A DNA stretch of 64,000 nucleotides, taken from contig NZ_JBATXG010000006.1 in assembly GCF_049673105.1 (NCBI RefSeq), positions 62,001-126,000 on the forward strand, written 5' to 3'. A program made the translations under genes and the position numbers. Under the pieces are notes generated by a model. That model was not told the DNA's origin and ran no database searches. It saw only the letters and a program-made list of their open reading frames with translations. Below, piece after piece: positions 40,261 to 49,173 of this stretch (position 1 is its first letter; the number at the start of each line of letters is the position of its first letter). This DNA is from Castellaniella sp049673105. GTDB taxonomy: Bacteria > Pseudomonadota > Gammaproteobacteria > Burkholderiales > Burkholderiaceae_B.

Positions 40261-41100
40261 ATGCTGCGTCAAAGAATCATTACCGCGATCATTCTGTTGC
40301 TGATTGTCGCGGGCGCTGTGACGGCGTCCACCCCCTGGCCCATGCTGTCGTTGCTGACCATCATGACTGCCTGCGCTTTGTGGGAATGGTGGCGGCTGGT
40401 GTGGCCGCGCCCGCTGGTGCGGGGTGTGGCGGCCTTTCTGACGGCCTGCATCCTGGGGGTGGTGTCTCGGCTGCTGGTAGATGGTCAGGCGGATTTGCAG
40501 CGCGTGTTTCAAACGATCCTGCTGCCGCTGGCGGTGCTGTTCTGGGCCGTGCCGGCGCTCTGGATGGTGGTGCGGGCCCAGGTGCCGGGTCGCTGCCCGG
40601 CGGCAGGGCTGGCGCTGGCCGGCGGACTGACGCTGCTGGCGACCTGGTATGCCCTGGCATGGATTTTCGTGCAGTATGGCGCGGCGGCGCTGATCAGTCT
40701 GTGGGCTTTGATCTGGTGCGCCGATATTGCTGCTTACTTTACCGGCCGCAGTCTGGGGCGCCATAAGCTGGCGCCGCGCGTCAGTCCGGGCAAGACCTGG
40801 GAAGGGGCGCTGGGTGGCGTGCTGGCGGCCACGCTCTGGCTGCTGGCCACGGCGGTCTGGTGGCCTGACAGCTATGGGGCCTTGCTGCTGCCGCGCCTGG
40901 GGTGGCCGGGCCTGGTCCTGGTCGGCATTGTTCTGGCCGCCTGGTCTATCATCGGGGATCTGTTCGAGTCCCTGCTCAAGCGCCGCGCCGGCGTCAAAGA
41001 TTCCAGCCAGCTGCTGCCGGGGCACGGCGGGGTGTACGATCGGATTGATGCCGTGCTGCCGGTCGCGCCGGCGGCCATTCTTTTGTTGCTGCTCGGGTAA
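40261..41100 (+). CDS. cdsA: Phosphatidate cytidylyltransferase
   Basis: A 279-residue polytopic inner-membrane enzyme that makes CDP-diacylglycerol from phosphatidate and CTP, the branch point of phospholipid synthesis. Seven to eight hydrophobic helices are visible, and the C-terminal CDS signature is complete: SIIGDLFESLLKRRAGVKDS, then LPGHGGVYDRID. ATG 40261 follows a GAAGG ribosome site. The longer frame upstream overlaps uppS and is not coding. It is tightly packed between uppS and dxr. Confidence 0.96.
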   Translation: MLRQRIITAIILLLIVAGAVTASTPWPMLSLLTIMTACALWEWWRLVWPRPLVRGVAAFLTACILGVVSRLLVDGQADLQRVFQTILLPLAVLFWAVPALWMVVRAQVPGRCPAAGLALAGGLTLLATWYALAWIFVQYGAAALISLWALIWCADIAAYFTGRSLGRHKLAPRVSPGKTWEGALGGVLAATLWLLATAVWWPDSYGALLLPRLGWPGLVLVGIVLAAWSIIGDLFESLLKRRAGVKDSSQLLPGHGGVYDRIDAVLPVAPAAILLLLLG

Positions 41101-41104
41101 GGCC

Positions 41105-42316
41105 ATGTCTGCTGTCCAACGTCTGTGTATCCTGGGTTCCACTGGGTCCATCGGGGTCAGCACCCTGGACGTCGTGGCCCGCCATCCGGATCGGCTGTCG
41201 GTTCACGCACTCAGCGCTCATAGCCGCATGGAATCGCTGGCCGCCCAGGCGGCGGAGCATCGCGCCCGGGTCGTGATCGTGCCCGACGACGCTGCGCGAC
41301 AGCGCTTTCTGGCCGCCTGGCCCCCCGGCCTGCCGATCCCCGAGATCCGTCAGGGCGCGCAAGCGCTGGCCGACACGGCTGCGGATTCCGAGGTCACCAC
41401 CGTCATGGCCGCCATCGTGGGGGCTGCCGGCCTGCCGGGCGCTCTGGCGGCGGCTCACGCCGGCAAGCGCGTGCTGCTGGCCAACAAAGAGGCGCTGGTG
41501 GCCGCCGGCACCCTGTTCATGCAGGCCGTCCGCGATGCGGGGGCTGAACTCCTGCCCATCGATAGCGAACACAATGCGATTTTCCAGTGTCTGCCCCAGT
41601 CCGCGGATCGCGCGCGCGCGCCGGCCCAGCCGGCGGCTGGCGTGCGCCGGCTGCTGCTGACCGCGTCGGGCGGCCCCTTTCGCTGTACGGCGCTGGACCA
41701 ACTGGAACACGTCACCCCCGAGCAGGCGTGCACCCACCCGAACTGGAGCATGGGGCGCAAGATTTCGGTGGATTCCGCCACCATGCTGAACAAAGGCCTG
41801 GAAGTCATCGAGGCGCATTGGCTGTTCGCCATGCCGATGGAACGCATCCAGGTCGTGATTCATCCGCAAAGCATCGTCCATTCGATGGTGGAGTACACAG
41901 ACGGGTCCATCCTGGCCCAGCTGGGCCAGCCGGATATGCGCACCCCCATCGCCTTTGGTCTGGGCTATCCGGATCGCATCGATAGCGGGGTAGGGCTGCT
42001 GGAACTCACCCGCCTGGGGCGTCTGGATTTCGAAGCCCCTGACCTGCAGCGCTTTCCCTGCTTGAAACTCTCGCTGGACGCCTTGAAGCAAGGGCAGAAC
42101 GCCTGCATCACCCTGAACGCCGCCAACGAGGTCGCCGTCGACGGCTTTCTGCAGGGGCGCATCCGATATACTCAGATACCCGCCATCATCGAACGCTGTC
42201 TGGACGCATCCGGCAGCGTCGGTGCCCGGACACCTGCCTCGCTGGACGAAGTCCTGGATCTGGATGCTCAGACCCGCCGGACCGCTTCCAGCTACTGCCA
42301 GATGGCCCTGCGCTGA
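41105..42316 (+). CDS. dxr: 1-Deoxy-D-xylulose 5-phosphate reductoisomerase
   Basis: A 403-residue cytoplasmic NADPH enzyme producing 2-C-methylerythritol 4-phosphate, the committed MEP-pathway step to isoprenoids. The NADPH loop ILGSTGSIGVSTLDVV is at the N-terminus; LLANKEALVAAG, the metal/substrate segment LLPIDSEHNAIFQCL, and NWSMGRKISVDSATMLNKGLE are all present. It starts 4 bases after cdsA at ATG 41105. The pathway product feeds uppS upstream, so the cluster links precursor and carrier synthesis. The same substrate (DXP) feeds pdxJ elsewhere in the window. Confidence 0.97.
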   Translation: MSAVQRLCILGSTGSIGVSTLDVVARHPDRLSVHALSAHSRMESLAAQAAEHRARVVIVPDDAARQRFLAAWPPGLPIPEIRQGAQALADTAADSEVTTVMAAIVGAAGLPGALAAAHAGKRVLLANKEALVAAGTLFMQAVRDAGAELLPIDSEHNAIFQCLPQSADRARAPAQPAAGVRRLLLTASGGPFRCTALDQLEHVTPEQACTHPNWSMGRKISVDSATMLNKGLEVIEAHWLFAMPMERIQVVIHPQSIVHSMVEYTDGSILAQLGQPDMRTPIAFGLGYPDRIDSGVGLLELTRLGRLDFEAPDLQRFPCLKLSLDALKQGQNACITLNAANEVAVDGFLQGRIRYTQIPAIIERCLDASGSVGARTPASLDEVLDLDAQTRRTASSYCQMALR

Positions 42317-42322
42317 TCCTGC

Positions 42323-43657
42323 ATGTTATTGACGCTGCTTTCCTTCATTCTGGCCCTGGGCCTGCTGGTTACCTTTCACGAACTGGGCCATTATTGGGTC
42401 GCCCGTCGGTGCGGGGTGCGCATCCTGCGCTTTTCCGTGGGGTTTGGCCCGATTCTGCTGCGCCGCACCGACCGCCGCGGAACGGAATGGGCGCTGTCGG
42501 CCATCCCGTTGGGCGGCTATGTGAAAATGCTGGACGAGGCGCCCCCCGGCGCAGATGCCGCCACGCAACGGTCCGCTTTCAATGCCCAGCCTTTGTCCCG
42601 CCGGGTAGCGGTGGTCGCGGCAGGGCCGATCGCCAATCTGGTGCTGGCGGCGCTCATCTACGCCTTCCTGGGGATGTGGGGCGCTCAAGAACCCGCCGCC
42701 ATTCTGGCCAGTCCCGCTGACGGCACACCGGCGGCCCAGGCCGGCTTGCAGGCGGGCGACCGACTTGCGGCCGTGAACGGCGAGCCGGTGGCTTCCTGGA
42801 CCCAAGCGCGTTGGCAGTTGCTCGAACCCCTGGCCCAGGGCGGGCGGGTGACGCTGCTTGTGCAGACTCCCGGTCAGGCGGATCGCCAGGCGACGCTGCA
42901 ACTGGCTGCGCACAATTTTGGCCCGGACGGCCCCGATCCGCTGGTCCAGGCGGGACTGGCGCTGCAGGCGCCGCAGGCGGTCATCGGTCCCCTGAGCCCC
43001 GATGGGGTCGCCCAGCAAGCCGGCCTGCTGCCGGGCGACGTCATCCTGGCAGTGGCAGGAAAGCCACAACCGTCTGTCCAGGAATTCGTGCAGATCGTCC
43101 AGGATCACGCCGGCCAGCCGCTGTCGCTGACCGTCGAACGGCAGGCGACCGTGCTGAATCTGCACGTGGCGCCGGCGTCCGTGACCGAGGCCGGGCGGGA
43201 GATCGGTCGGATCGGCGCGCTGGTGGAGGGCCGCCAGCCCCTGGTGCTGGTGCGCCTGGGGCCGCTGGACAGCCTCTGGTCGGGTGTACGTCGAACCTGG
43301 GATACGAGTGTGTTCACCGTGCGCATGATGGGCCGCATGGTGGTGGGCGCTGTTTCCTGGCGTAACATCAGCGGGCCGGTCACGATCGCCGAATATGCCG
43401 GCCAGACGGCTCGCATCGGGCTGGAAGCCTATCTGCACTTTCTGGCGCTGATCAGCATCAGTATCGGCGTCCTGAATCTGCTGCCCATTCCCATGCTGGA
43501 TGGCGGCCATCTCTTGTTTTATTTGATCGAGGCCTTGCGTGGCGGGCGGCCGGTATCAGAGCGTGTCCGCGACCTCGGATCCCGGATCGGCATCAGTGTG
43601 GTATTCGGTCTGATGTTTCTTGCCTTGTTCAATGATTTTTCGCGGCTTTTCAGGTGA
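42323..43657 (+). CDS. rseP: RIP zinc metalloprotease RseP (site-2 protease)
   Basis: A 444-residue intramembrane protease that finishes cleavage of anti-sigma factor RseA in the sigma-E envelope-stress response and also clears signal-peptide remnants. The zinc motif HELGH is at residues 19-23 in the first helix; the third ligand Asp lies in LLPIPMLDGGHLLF near the C-terminus. Two periplasmic PDZ domains occupy about residues 115-300 (AGLQAGDRLAAVNG and AGLLPGDVILAVAG). ATG 42323 is 6 bases after dxr. It precedes bamA, whose product load triggers the same stress response. Confidence 0.96.
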   Translation: MLLTLLSFILALGLLVTFHELGHYWVARRCGVRILRFSVGFGPILLRRTDRRGTEWALSAIPLGGYVKMLDEAPPGADAATQRSAFNAQPLSRRVAVVAAGPIANLVLAALIYAFLGMWGAQEPAAILASPADGTPAAQAGLQAGDRLAAVNGEPVASWTQARWQLLEPLAQGGRVTLLVQTPGQADRQATLQLAAHNFGPDGPDPLVQAGLALQAPQAVIGPLSPDGVAQQAGLLPGDVILAVAGKPQPSVQEFVQIVQDHAGQPLSLTVERQATVLNLHVAPASVTEAGREIGRIGALVEGRQPLVLVRLGPLDSLWSGVRRTWDTSVFTVRMMGRMVVGAVSWRNISGPVTIAEYAGQTARIGLEAYLHFLALISISIGVLNLLPIPMLDGGHLLFYLIEALRGGRPVSERVRDLGSRIGISVVFGLMFLALFNDFSRLFR

Positions 43658-43676
43658 TCGGATTGTGACTTACAAT
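43647..43676 (+). promoter_or_regulatory. Weak candidate promoter before bamA
   Basis: TTTTCA (43647-43652) and TACAAT (43671-43676) are 18 bases apart, matching 4/6 and 5/6 of sigma-70 boxes. It overlaps the rseP stop region. I looked for a sigma-E type GGAACTT element and did not find one. The bamA gene may also be read from upstream. Confidence 0.35.
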
Positions 43677-43726
43677 CGCGCATCACTTATCCCATGTCCC
43701 TGCTACGGCTGAAAAGGATTGCCAGG

Positions 43727-46099
43727 ATGTCGTCTCTCCGGAACTCTCGTCTCATCAAGCGTGCCATTCCCGTGGTGCTGGCTGCATTGCTGGCGCCGAC
43801 CGTGGCCGCCGCCTTTACCCCGTTTGTCGTACGCGATATTCAGGTTCAGGGCATTGAACGGGTCGATCCGGGCACGATCTTCACGTATCTGCCCGTCAAG
43901 ATCGGACAAACATTTACTGAAGAAGAAGCCGCCAGCGCCATTCAAAAGCTCTATGGCACGGGCTTCTTCAGCGACGTCAAGATCGATTCGCGCGCCGACG
44001 TGCTGGTGGTGTCCGTCAAAGAACGGCCGACCATCGCGTCCCTCAACTTCAACGGCATGCGCGAATTCGATGCCAAGGCGTTGACGAAATCCCTGTCCCA
44101 GGTCGGTTTCGGCCAGGGGCGGATCTTCGATCAGGCCATGCTGGACCGCGCTGTCTTCGAACTGAAACAACAGTACCTGTCCAAGGGCAAGTACGGGGTG
44201 CAGATCAGCCCCGTCATCACGCCGCTGCCGCGCAATCGCGTGGGGGTCAGCTTCGATATCTTCGAAGGCGATGTCGCCACGATCGCCAAGATCGAATTCA
44301 TCGGCAACAAGGCGTTCTCGGCAGGCACCCTGGAAGACCAGCTGGAGCTGACCACCGGCGGCTTCATGACCTGGTATACGGGCACCAATAAATATTCGCG
44401 CGAAAAGCTCGAAGGCGATGCCGAGCGCATCCGCTCGTACTACCTGGATCGCGGCTACCTGGAATTTTCCATGGAACCCCCGCAGGTCACGATCTCACCG
44501 GATCGCCAGAATATCTACATCACCATGACGGTGCATGAAGGCGAACCCTACAAGCTGGGCCAGATCGACATGGCTGGCGACCTGCTGGGCCTGGAGGACA
44601 AACTCCAGCCGCTGCTCACCGTCAAAGAAGGCGAGACGTTCTCGGCGGAGAAAACCAACGCGGTCGCCAAATCCTTGACCGATTATCTGGGTTCGCTGGG
44701 CTACGCCTTTGCCAACGTCAACCCGAATCCGGTGCTGGATCACGACACGCACGTCGCCAAGCTGACCTTCTATGTCGATCCGGGCCGCCGTGTTTACGTG
44801 CGCCGGATCAACGTCGGCGGCAATACCCGCACCCGGGATGAAGTCGTGCGCCGGGAAATGCGCCAGCAGGAAGCCGCCTGGTACGATGCCTCCAGCATCA
44901 AAACCTCAAAGGAACGGATCGACCGCCTGGGATATTTTAGCGAACTCGACGTCAAGACCGAGCCGGTGCCGGGTTCTCCCGACGAAGTCGACGTCAATGT
45001 GGACGTCAAGGAAAAGCCCACCGGCATGATCAATCTGGGCGTGGGCTATGGCACCACGGACAAACTGATGCTGTCGGCCGGCATCAGCCAGGACAACGTC
45101 TTTGGCAGCGGCAATTCCTTGTCGCTGAACGTCAATACCAGCAAGACCAACCGGGCTGCCGTGCTCTCGCACACCAACCCCTACTGGACGCAGGACGGCA
45201 TCAGCAAGACCACCTCGATCTACTACCGCCGCACCACGCCGTACGACGTGGCCGACAGCGGTTCGCTGGGCTGGTACACCGTAGAAGCCATGGGCCTGGG
45301 CCTGAATTTCGGGGTGCCGATTTCCGAAGTCGACCGTATCTTCGCCGGCGTGACCTTCGAGCGCAATTCGCTCAAGGACATCAATCGGTGCACGACGACG
45401 AATTGCAACCCGGCACCGCTGGCCTACCAGGATTTCGCAGACCAGTATGGCGAAACCACCAATGCCGGCATCTTCAACGTGGGCTGGGCGAAAGACACCC
45501 GCGACAGCGCACTGGCGCCGCATCGGGGCAGCTTCACACGTCTGTCCGCCGACGTGTCCACCATGGACTTGCGTTACTACAAGCTGTCGGGGCAGCAGCA
45601 GTACTACCTGCCCCTGGGCCGCGCCTTTACGCTGGCATTCAACGGCCAGATGGACTGGGCCAAGGTTTACGGCAACAGCAACAAGCCTTTCCCGGTGATC
45701 AAGAACATGTATGCCGGCGGCATCGGTTCGGTGCGCGGCTACGAGGGTTCATCGCTGGGGCCGCGCGACACCTTGACCGACACCTACCTGGGCGGCTCGA
45801 AACGCATCGTGGGTAATATCCAGTTGTATCTGCCTTTCCCCGGCGCGACGCGTGATCGTACCCTGCGCTGGTTCATGTTCACCGACGCGGGGCAGATCTC
45901 CAACACCGATGGCTCCCCATGCGCCCAAGGGCAGTCTGGTCAGGTGGCCGATCCTTGCGGCTGGAAATACTCCGCAGGTCTGGGCCTGTCCTGGGAATCG
46001 CCGCTGGGTCCCTTGCAGCTCTCGTTTGGCCGGGCGCTGAACGCCAAGGAAGGCGACCAGAAACAAGCATTTCAATTCCAGATCGGGACAGGTTTCTGA
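43727..46099 (+). CDS. bamA: Outer-membrane assembly factor BamA
   Basis: A 790-residue Omp85 protein, the central subunit of the beta-barrel assembly machine. Signal peptide at residues 1-24 (AIPVVLAALLAPTVAAAFT), then five periplasmic POTRA repeats (FVVRDIQVQGIERVDPGTIF begins the first; about 25-420) and a C-terminal 16-strand barrel carrying the loop-6 motif VRGYEGSSLGP and ending in GTGF with the aromatic C-terminal signal. I prefer ATG 43727, which has AGGA 9 bases upstream, over ATG 43694, which has no ribosome site. It lies 69 bases after rseP and is followed by its partner chaperone skp. Confidence 0.96.
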   Translation: MSSLRNSRLIKRAIPVVLAALLAPTVAAAFTPFVVRDIQVQGIERVDPGTIFTYLPVKIGQTFTEEEAASAIQKLYGTGFFSDVKIDSRADVLVVSVKERPTIASLNFNGMREFDAKALTKSLSQVGFGQGRIFDQAMLDRAVFELKQQYLSKGKYGVQISPVITPLPRNRVGVSFDIFEGDVATIAKIEFIGNKAFSAGTLEDQLELTTGGFMTWYTGTNKYSREKLEGDAERIRSYYLDRGYLEFSMEPPQVTISPDRQNIYITMTVHEGEPYKLGQIDMAGDLLGLEDKLQPLLTVKEGETFSAEKTNAVAKSLTDYLGSLGYAFANVNPNPVLDHDTHVAKLTFYVDPGRRVYVRRINVGGNTRTRDEVVRREMRQQEAAWYDASSIKTSKERIDRLGYFSELDVKTEPVPGSPDEVDVNVDVKEKPTGMINLGVGYGTTDKLMLSAGISQDNVFGSGNSLSLNVNTSKTNRAAVLSHTNPYWTQDGISKTTSIYYRRTTPYDVADSGSLGWYTVEAMGLGLNFGVPISEVDRIFAGVTFERNSLKDINRCTTTNCNPAPLAYQDFADQYGETTNAGIFNVGWAKDTRDSALAPHRGSFTRLSADVSTMDLRYYKLSGQQQYYLPLGRAFTLAFNGQMDWAKVYGNSNKPFPVIKNMYAGGIGSVRGYEGSSLGPRDTLTDTYLGGSKRIVGNIQLYLPFPGATRDRTLRWFMFTDAGQISNTDGSPCAQGQSGQVADPCGWKYSAGLGLSWESPLGPLQLSFGRALNAKEGDQKQAFQFQIGTGF

Positions 46100-46165
46100 T
46101 TCGATCGTTTAATGGCACAATAGTCCTCTTTTATCGCAGCGTTGATCGCAGGTGGTTTTGTCATC

Positions 46166-46717
46166 ATGACTCTTTCAGGTTTGAATGTTTCAACTTTGGC
46201 GCAACGCGCCATGTCCAGCCACCGTGCTTTGGCGGTAGCTGCTGCGATCGGCTTGGGCGCGCTGTTTGTCGCCCCGGCGTATGCTCAGGCAACCAAGATC
46301 GGCTTCGTCAGCACAGAGCGCATCCTGCGGGATTCCAAGCCCGCCAAGGCCGCCCAGACCAAAATCGAATCCGAATTCAAGAAACGCGACCAGGATCTGC
46401 AGAAGCTCTCGGACAGCCTGCGGTCCCAGGCGCAACAACTGGACAAGGACGCGCCCGTGCTGTCCGAGTCCGAACGTGTCAAGCGCCAGCGTCAATTGCA
46501 GGACATGGATTCCGATCTGCAGCGCAAGCGCCGTGAGTTCCAGGAAGACTTCAACCGTCGTCGCAACGAGGAATTCTCCGCCATCGTGGAAAAGGCCGAC
46601 GCTGCGATCAAGAAAATCGCCGAACAGCAGAATTACGATCTGATCATCCAGGACGCCGTGACCGTCAGTCCGCGCGTGGACATCACCGATCAGGTCATCA
46701 AGGCGCTGGGCGGCTGA
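46166..46717 (+). CDS. skp: Periplasmic chaperone Skp/OmpH
   Basis: A 183-residue periplasmic chaperone that holds unfolded outer-membrane proteins for BamA. A signal peptide ends at APAYAQA; the mature chain begins TKIGFVSTERIL and then forms a long charged coiled coil (FKKRDQDLQKLSDSLRSQAQ to RREFQEDFNRRRNEEFSAI), the tentacle arms. Starts considered: TTG 46142, ATG 46166 and ATG 46211; the last would give a shorter, more standard signal (SSHRALAVAAAIGLGALFVA). I report 46166 because AGGTGG lies upstream, with modest confidence in the start. Confidence 0.92.
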   Translation: MTLSGLNVSTLAQRAMSSHRALAVAAAIGLGALFVAPAYAQATKIGFVSTERILRDSKPAKAAQTKIESEFKKRDQDLQKLSDSLRSQAQQLDKDAPVLSESERVKRQRQLQDMDSDLQRKRREFQEDFNRRRNEEFSAIVEKADAAIKKIAEQQNYDLIIQDAVTVSPRVDITDQVIKALGG

Positions 46718-46723
46718 TTTCCA

Positions 46724-47860
46724 ATGCCGGTGTTGCTTGCGCCCCAGCGGGCTCCTGCGCTGCCACAGCTTTTGCAGGCTGCAGACTCGGTCGGGCTGGG
46801 GTGCAGCATCACCGGTACGGTGTCGGCTGATGCCTTGCGCATCGCGGGCATAGGCTCCCTGCATACCGCCGGGCCGACGGAAATCAGCTTTCTGTCCAAT
46901 CCGCGCTTGCAAGGACAGTTGGCCGAATGCCAGGCTGCCGCCGTGATTCTGCGCCCTCAGGACTGGGCGGAATTCCAGGCCCAGCATCCGGAATCTCCCG
47001 CTTGGGTCGCCGTGTTGTGCAGCCAACCCTATCTGATGTACGCCCTGCTGGCGCAGTGGTTCGATCAGCATCGCCTGGCCGGTCTGCCTTCGGGCATACA
47101 CCCCAGCGCGGTGGTGGCCGACGATGCAGTCCTGGAAGACGGCGTGCATGTCGGGCCTTTGGCTGTGATCGAATCGCGCACCCGGATCGGCGCCGGTACC
47201 CGGATCGGCCCTGGCTGCGTGATCGGGCCGGACTGCGTCATCGGGCGCGACAGTCTGCTGCATGCGCACGTCACGCTTTATCATGGGGTCAAAGTAGGCG
47301 ACCGGGCCATTTTGCATGGCGGCGTGGTGCTGGGCGCCGACGGTTTTGGTTTTGCTCCCGACCCCAGGACGCCAGGCGCCTGGGCGAAAATCGCTCAACT
47401 GGGCGGTGTGCAGATCGGCAATGACGTCGAGATCGGCGCCAATACCACGGTGGATCGTGGCGCGGTCGAGGACACGGTTTTGGGTGACGGGGTCAAGCTC
47501 GATAACCAGATCATGATCGGCCATAATTGCCGCATCGGAGACCACACCGCCATGGCTGCCTGCGTGGGGGTGGCAGGATCCACCATCATGGGCCAGCGGT
47601 GCGTCATCGGCGGCGCGGCCATGTTCGGCGGCCATCTGACGCTGGGAGACGATGTCCATATTTCCGGCGGAACGGCGGTGACATCCGATATTCTGACTGC
47701 CGGTCGTTATACCGGCGTCTTTCCTGTGGCCGAGCATGGGGCATGGCAGCACAATGCAGCGGTCATCGGCCAGTTGGCGCAATTACGCAAGCGCGTGCGC
47801 ACGACAGAGCGGCAAGCAGCCAGCCTGGCTGAATTGATGAATTACAAGCAGGACACATAA
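46724..47860 (+). CDS. lpxD: UDP-3-O-(3-hydroxyacyl)glucosamine N-acyltransferase
   Basis: A 378-residue cytoplasmic trimeric acyltransferase, third step of lipid A synthesis, using acyl-ACP. N-terminal uridine-binding domain includes GPTEISFLSNPRLQGQL; then a left-handed beta helix of hexapeptide repeats (IGAGTRIGPGCVIGPDCVIG and neighbours) and the catalytic His region in DNQIMIGHNCRIGDHTAM. The C-terminal helix is QLAQLRKRVRTTERQAASL. Length is slightly above E. coli LpxD (341). It lies 6 bases after skp and 2 before fabZ in the usual order. Confidence 0.97.
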   Translation: MPVLLAPQRAPALPQLLQAADSVGLGCSITGTVSADALRIAGIGSLHTAGPTEISFLSNPRLQGQLAECQAAAVILRPQDWAEFQAQHPESPAWVAVLCSQPYLMYALLAQWFDQHRLAGLPSGIHPSAVVADDAVLEDGVHVGPLAVIESRTRIGAGTRIGPGCVIGPDCVIGRDSLLHAHVTLYHGVKVGDRAILHGGVVLGADGFGFAPDPRTPGAWAKIAQLGGVQIGNDVEIGANTTVDRGAVEDTVLGDGVKLDNQIMIGHNCRIGDHTAMAACVGVAGSTIMGQRCVIGGAAMFGGHLTLGDDVHISGGTAVTSDILTAGRYTGVFPVAEHGAWQHNAAVIGQLAQLRKRVRTTERQAASLAELMNYKQDT

Positions 47861-47862
47861 TA

Positions 47863-48315
47863 ATGGAACTCGATATCAAAGACATCATGGAACGGCTGCC
47901 GCACCGACAGCCGATGCTGCTCGTGGACCGCGTCCTGGAAATGGATCCAGGCAAGAGCATCGTCGCCATCAAAAATGTCACCTATAACGAACCGTTTTTT
48001 CAAGGACACTTCGCGCATCACCCTGTGATGCCCGGCGTGCTGATCATCGAGGCCCTGGCACAGGCCGCCGCCTTGTTTTCTTTTGCCGATGCAGGCGCCC
48101 CCAATCTGGCCAGCACGAAAATCGCCTACTACCTGGTGGGTGTTGACGGCGCGCGTTTTCGCCGTCCCGTGGTGCCGGGCGATCAGCTGCGCATGGAAGT
48201 CTCGGCGGATAAGCTCAGCCGCTCCATCTGCAAATATACGGCCGTGGCCAAAGTGGGCGACCAGATCGCGGCAGAGGCCAAGATCATGTGCGCGGTGCGC
48301 ATCCTGGAAGAATAA
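47863..48315 (+). CDS. fabZ: 3-Hydroxyacyl-ACP dehydratase FabZ
   Basis: A 150-residue hot-dog-fold enzyme that dehydrates 3-hydroxyacyl-ACP in fatty acid synthesis and so competes with lipid A synthesis for the same acyl pool. The catalytic His49 and Glu63 lie in FQGHFAHHPVMPGVLIIEALAQ. The start is ATG 47863, two bases after lpxD; the stop TAA overlaps the lpxA start as TAATG. Typical length. Its placement inside the lpx genes balances fatty acid and lipid A flux. Confidence 0.98.
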   Translation: MELDIKDIMERLPHRQPMLLVDRVLEMDPGKSIVAIKNVTYNEPFFQGHFAHHPVMPGVLIIEALAQAAALFSFADAGAPNLASTKIAYYLVGVDGARFRRPVVPGDQLRMEVSADKLSRSICKYTAVAKVGDQIAAEAKIMCAVRILEE

Positions 48316-49112
48316 TGACGGCGGCGCAGATACATCCCACGGCGATCGTGGCGCCGGGGGCGCAGCTCCACGAGACCGTCAGCGTCGGCCCCTACAGCAT
48401 CATCGGGGAACATGTCCGCATCGGGGCAGGGACGCGCGTCGGCCCGCATTGCGTGATCGACGGCCACACGACCATCGGCCCCGACAATCATTTCTACCGT
48501 TTCTGCTCGATCGGCGGCATTCCCCAGGACAAAAAATACCAGGGAGAACCCACGACGCTGGACATCGGCGCCGGCAACACCTTCCGTGAATTCGTGACGG
48601 TCAATATCGGCACGGTGCAGGACGTGGGCGCCACCCGGCTGGGCGATGACAACTGGATCATGGCCTATGTGCACATCGCCCATGATTGCCAGCTGGGCAG
48701 CCACATCGTCATTTCCAACAGTGTTCAGCTGGGCGGGCACATTCACATCGGCGACTGGGCCATCGTGGGCGGCCTGTCGGCCATCCATCAGTTCGTCCGC
48801 ATCGGGGCGCATGCCATGATCGGCGGCACCAGCTCGGTGCGTCAGGATGTTCCACCCTATATGATCGGGGCAGGGGATTCCTTCCGTCCGGTCGGCATCA
48901 ATTCCGAAGGCCTGGGCCGGCGCGGCTTTACCCCCGCAGACCTGCAGGTGCTGAAAGAAGCCTACAAAATCCTGTACCGCCGCCAGCTCGACATCGACCA
49001 GGCCATCCAGGGCCTGGCAGCTTTGCAGGCCGACCATCCCGACGAGGCCCCTGCCGTCCAGACCTTGCTGGATTTTCTGCGGACTTCCAGTCGGGGCATT
49101 GCGCGTCCGTGA
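48315..49112 (+). CDS. lpxA: UDP-N-acetylglucosamine acyltransferase
   Basis: A 265-residue trimeric beta-helix enzyme, first step of lipid A synthesis. Hexapeptide repeats run from IHPTAIVAPGAQLHETVSVG; the catalytic His is His123 in VHIAHDCQLG, and AIHQFVRIGAHAMIGG and QDVPPYMIGAG are conserved. It begins at ATG 48315, sharing a base with the fabZ stop; the longer frame upstream would overlap fabZ. Acyl-chain length preference depends on a hydrocarbon-ruler residue I did not assign. Confidence 0.97.
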   Translation: MTAAQIHPTAIVAPGAQLHETVSVGPYSIIGEHVRIGAGTRVGPHCVIDGHTTIGPDNHFYRFCSIGGIPQDKKYQGEPTTLDIGAGNTFREFVTVNIGTVQDVGATRLGDDNWIMAYVHIAHDCQLGSHIVISNSVQLGGHIHIGDWAIVGGLSAIHQFVRIGAHAMIGGTSSVRQDVPPYMIGAGDSFRPVGINSEGLGRRGFTPADLQVLKEAYKILYRRQLDIDQAIQGLAALQADHPDEAPAVQTLLDFLRTSSRGIARP

Positions 49113-49173
49113 TCCCCATCGTCGTCCCGGACCGCCCCTGGGTCGGATTCCAGGCACCCGGAAGCCTGCTCTG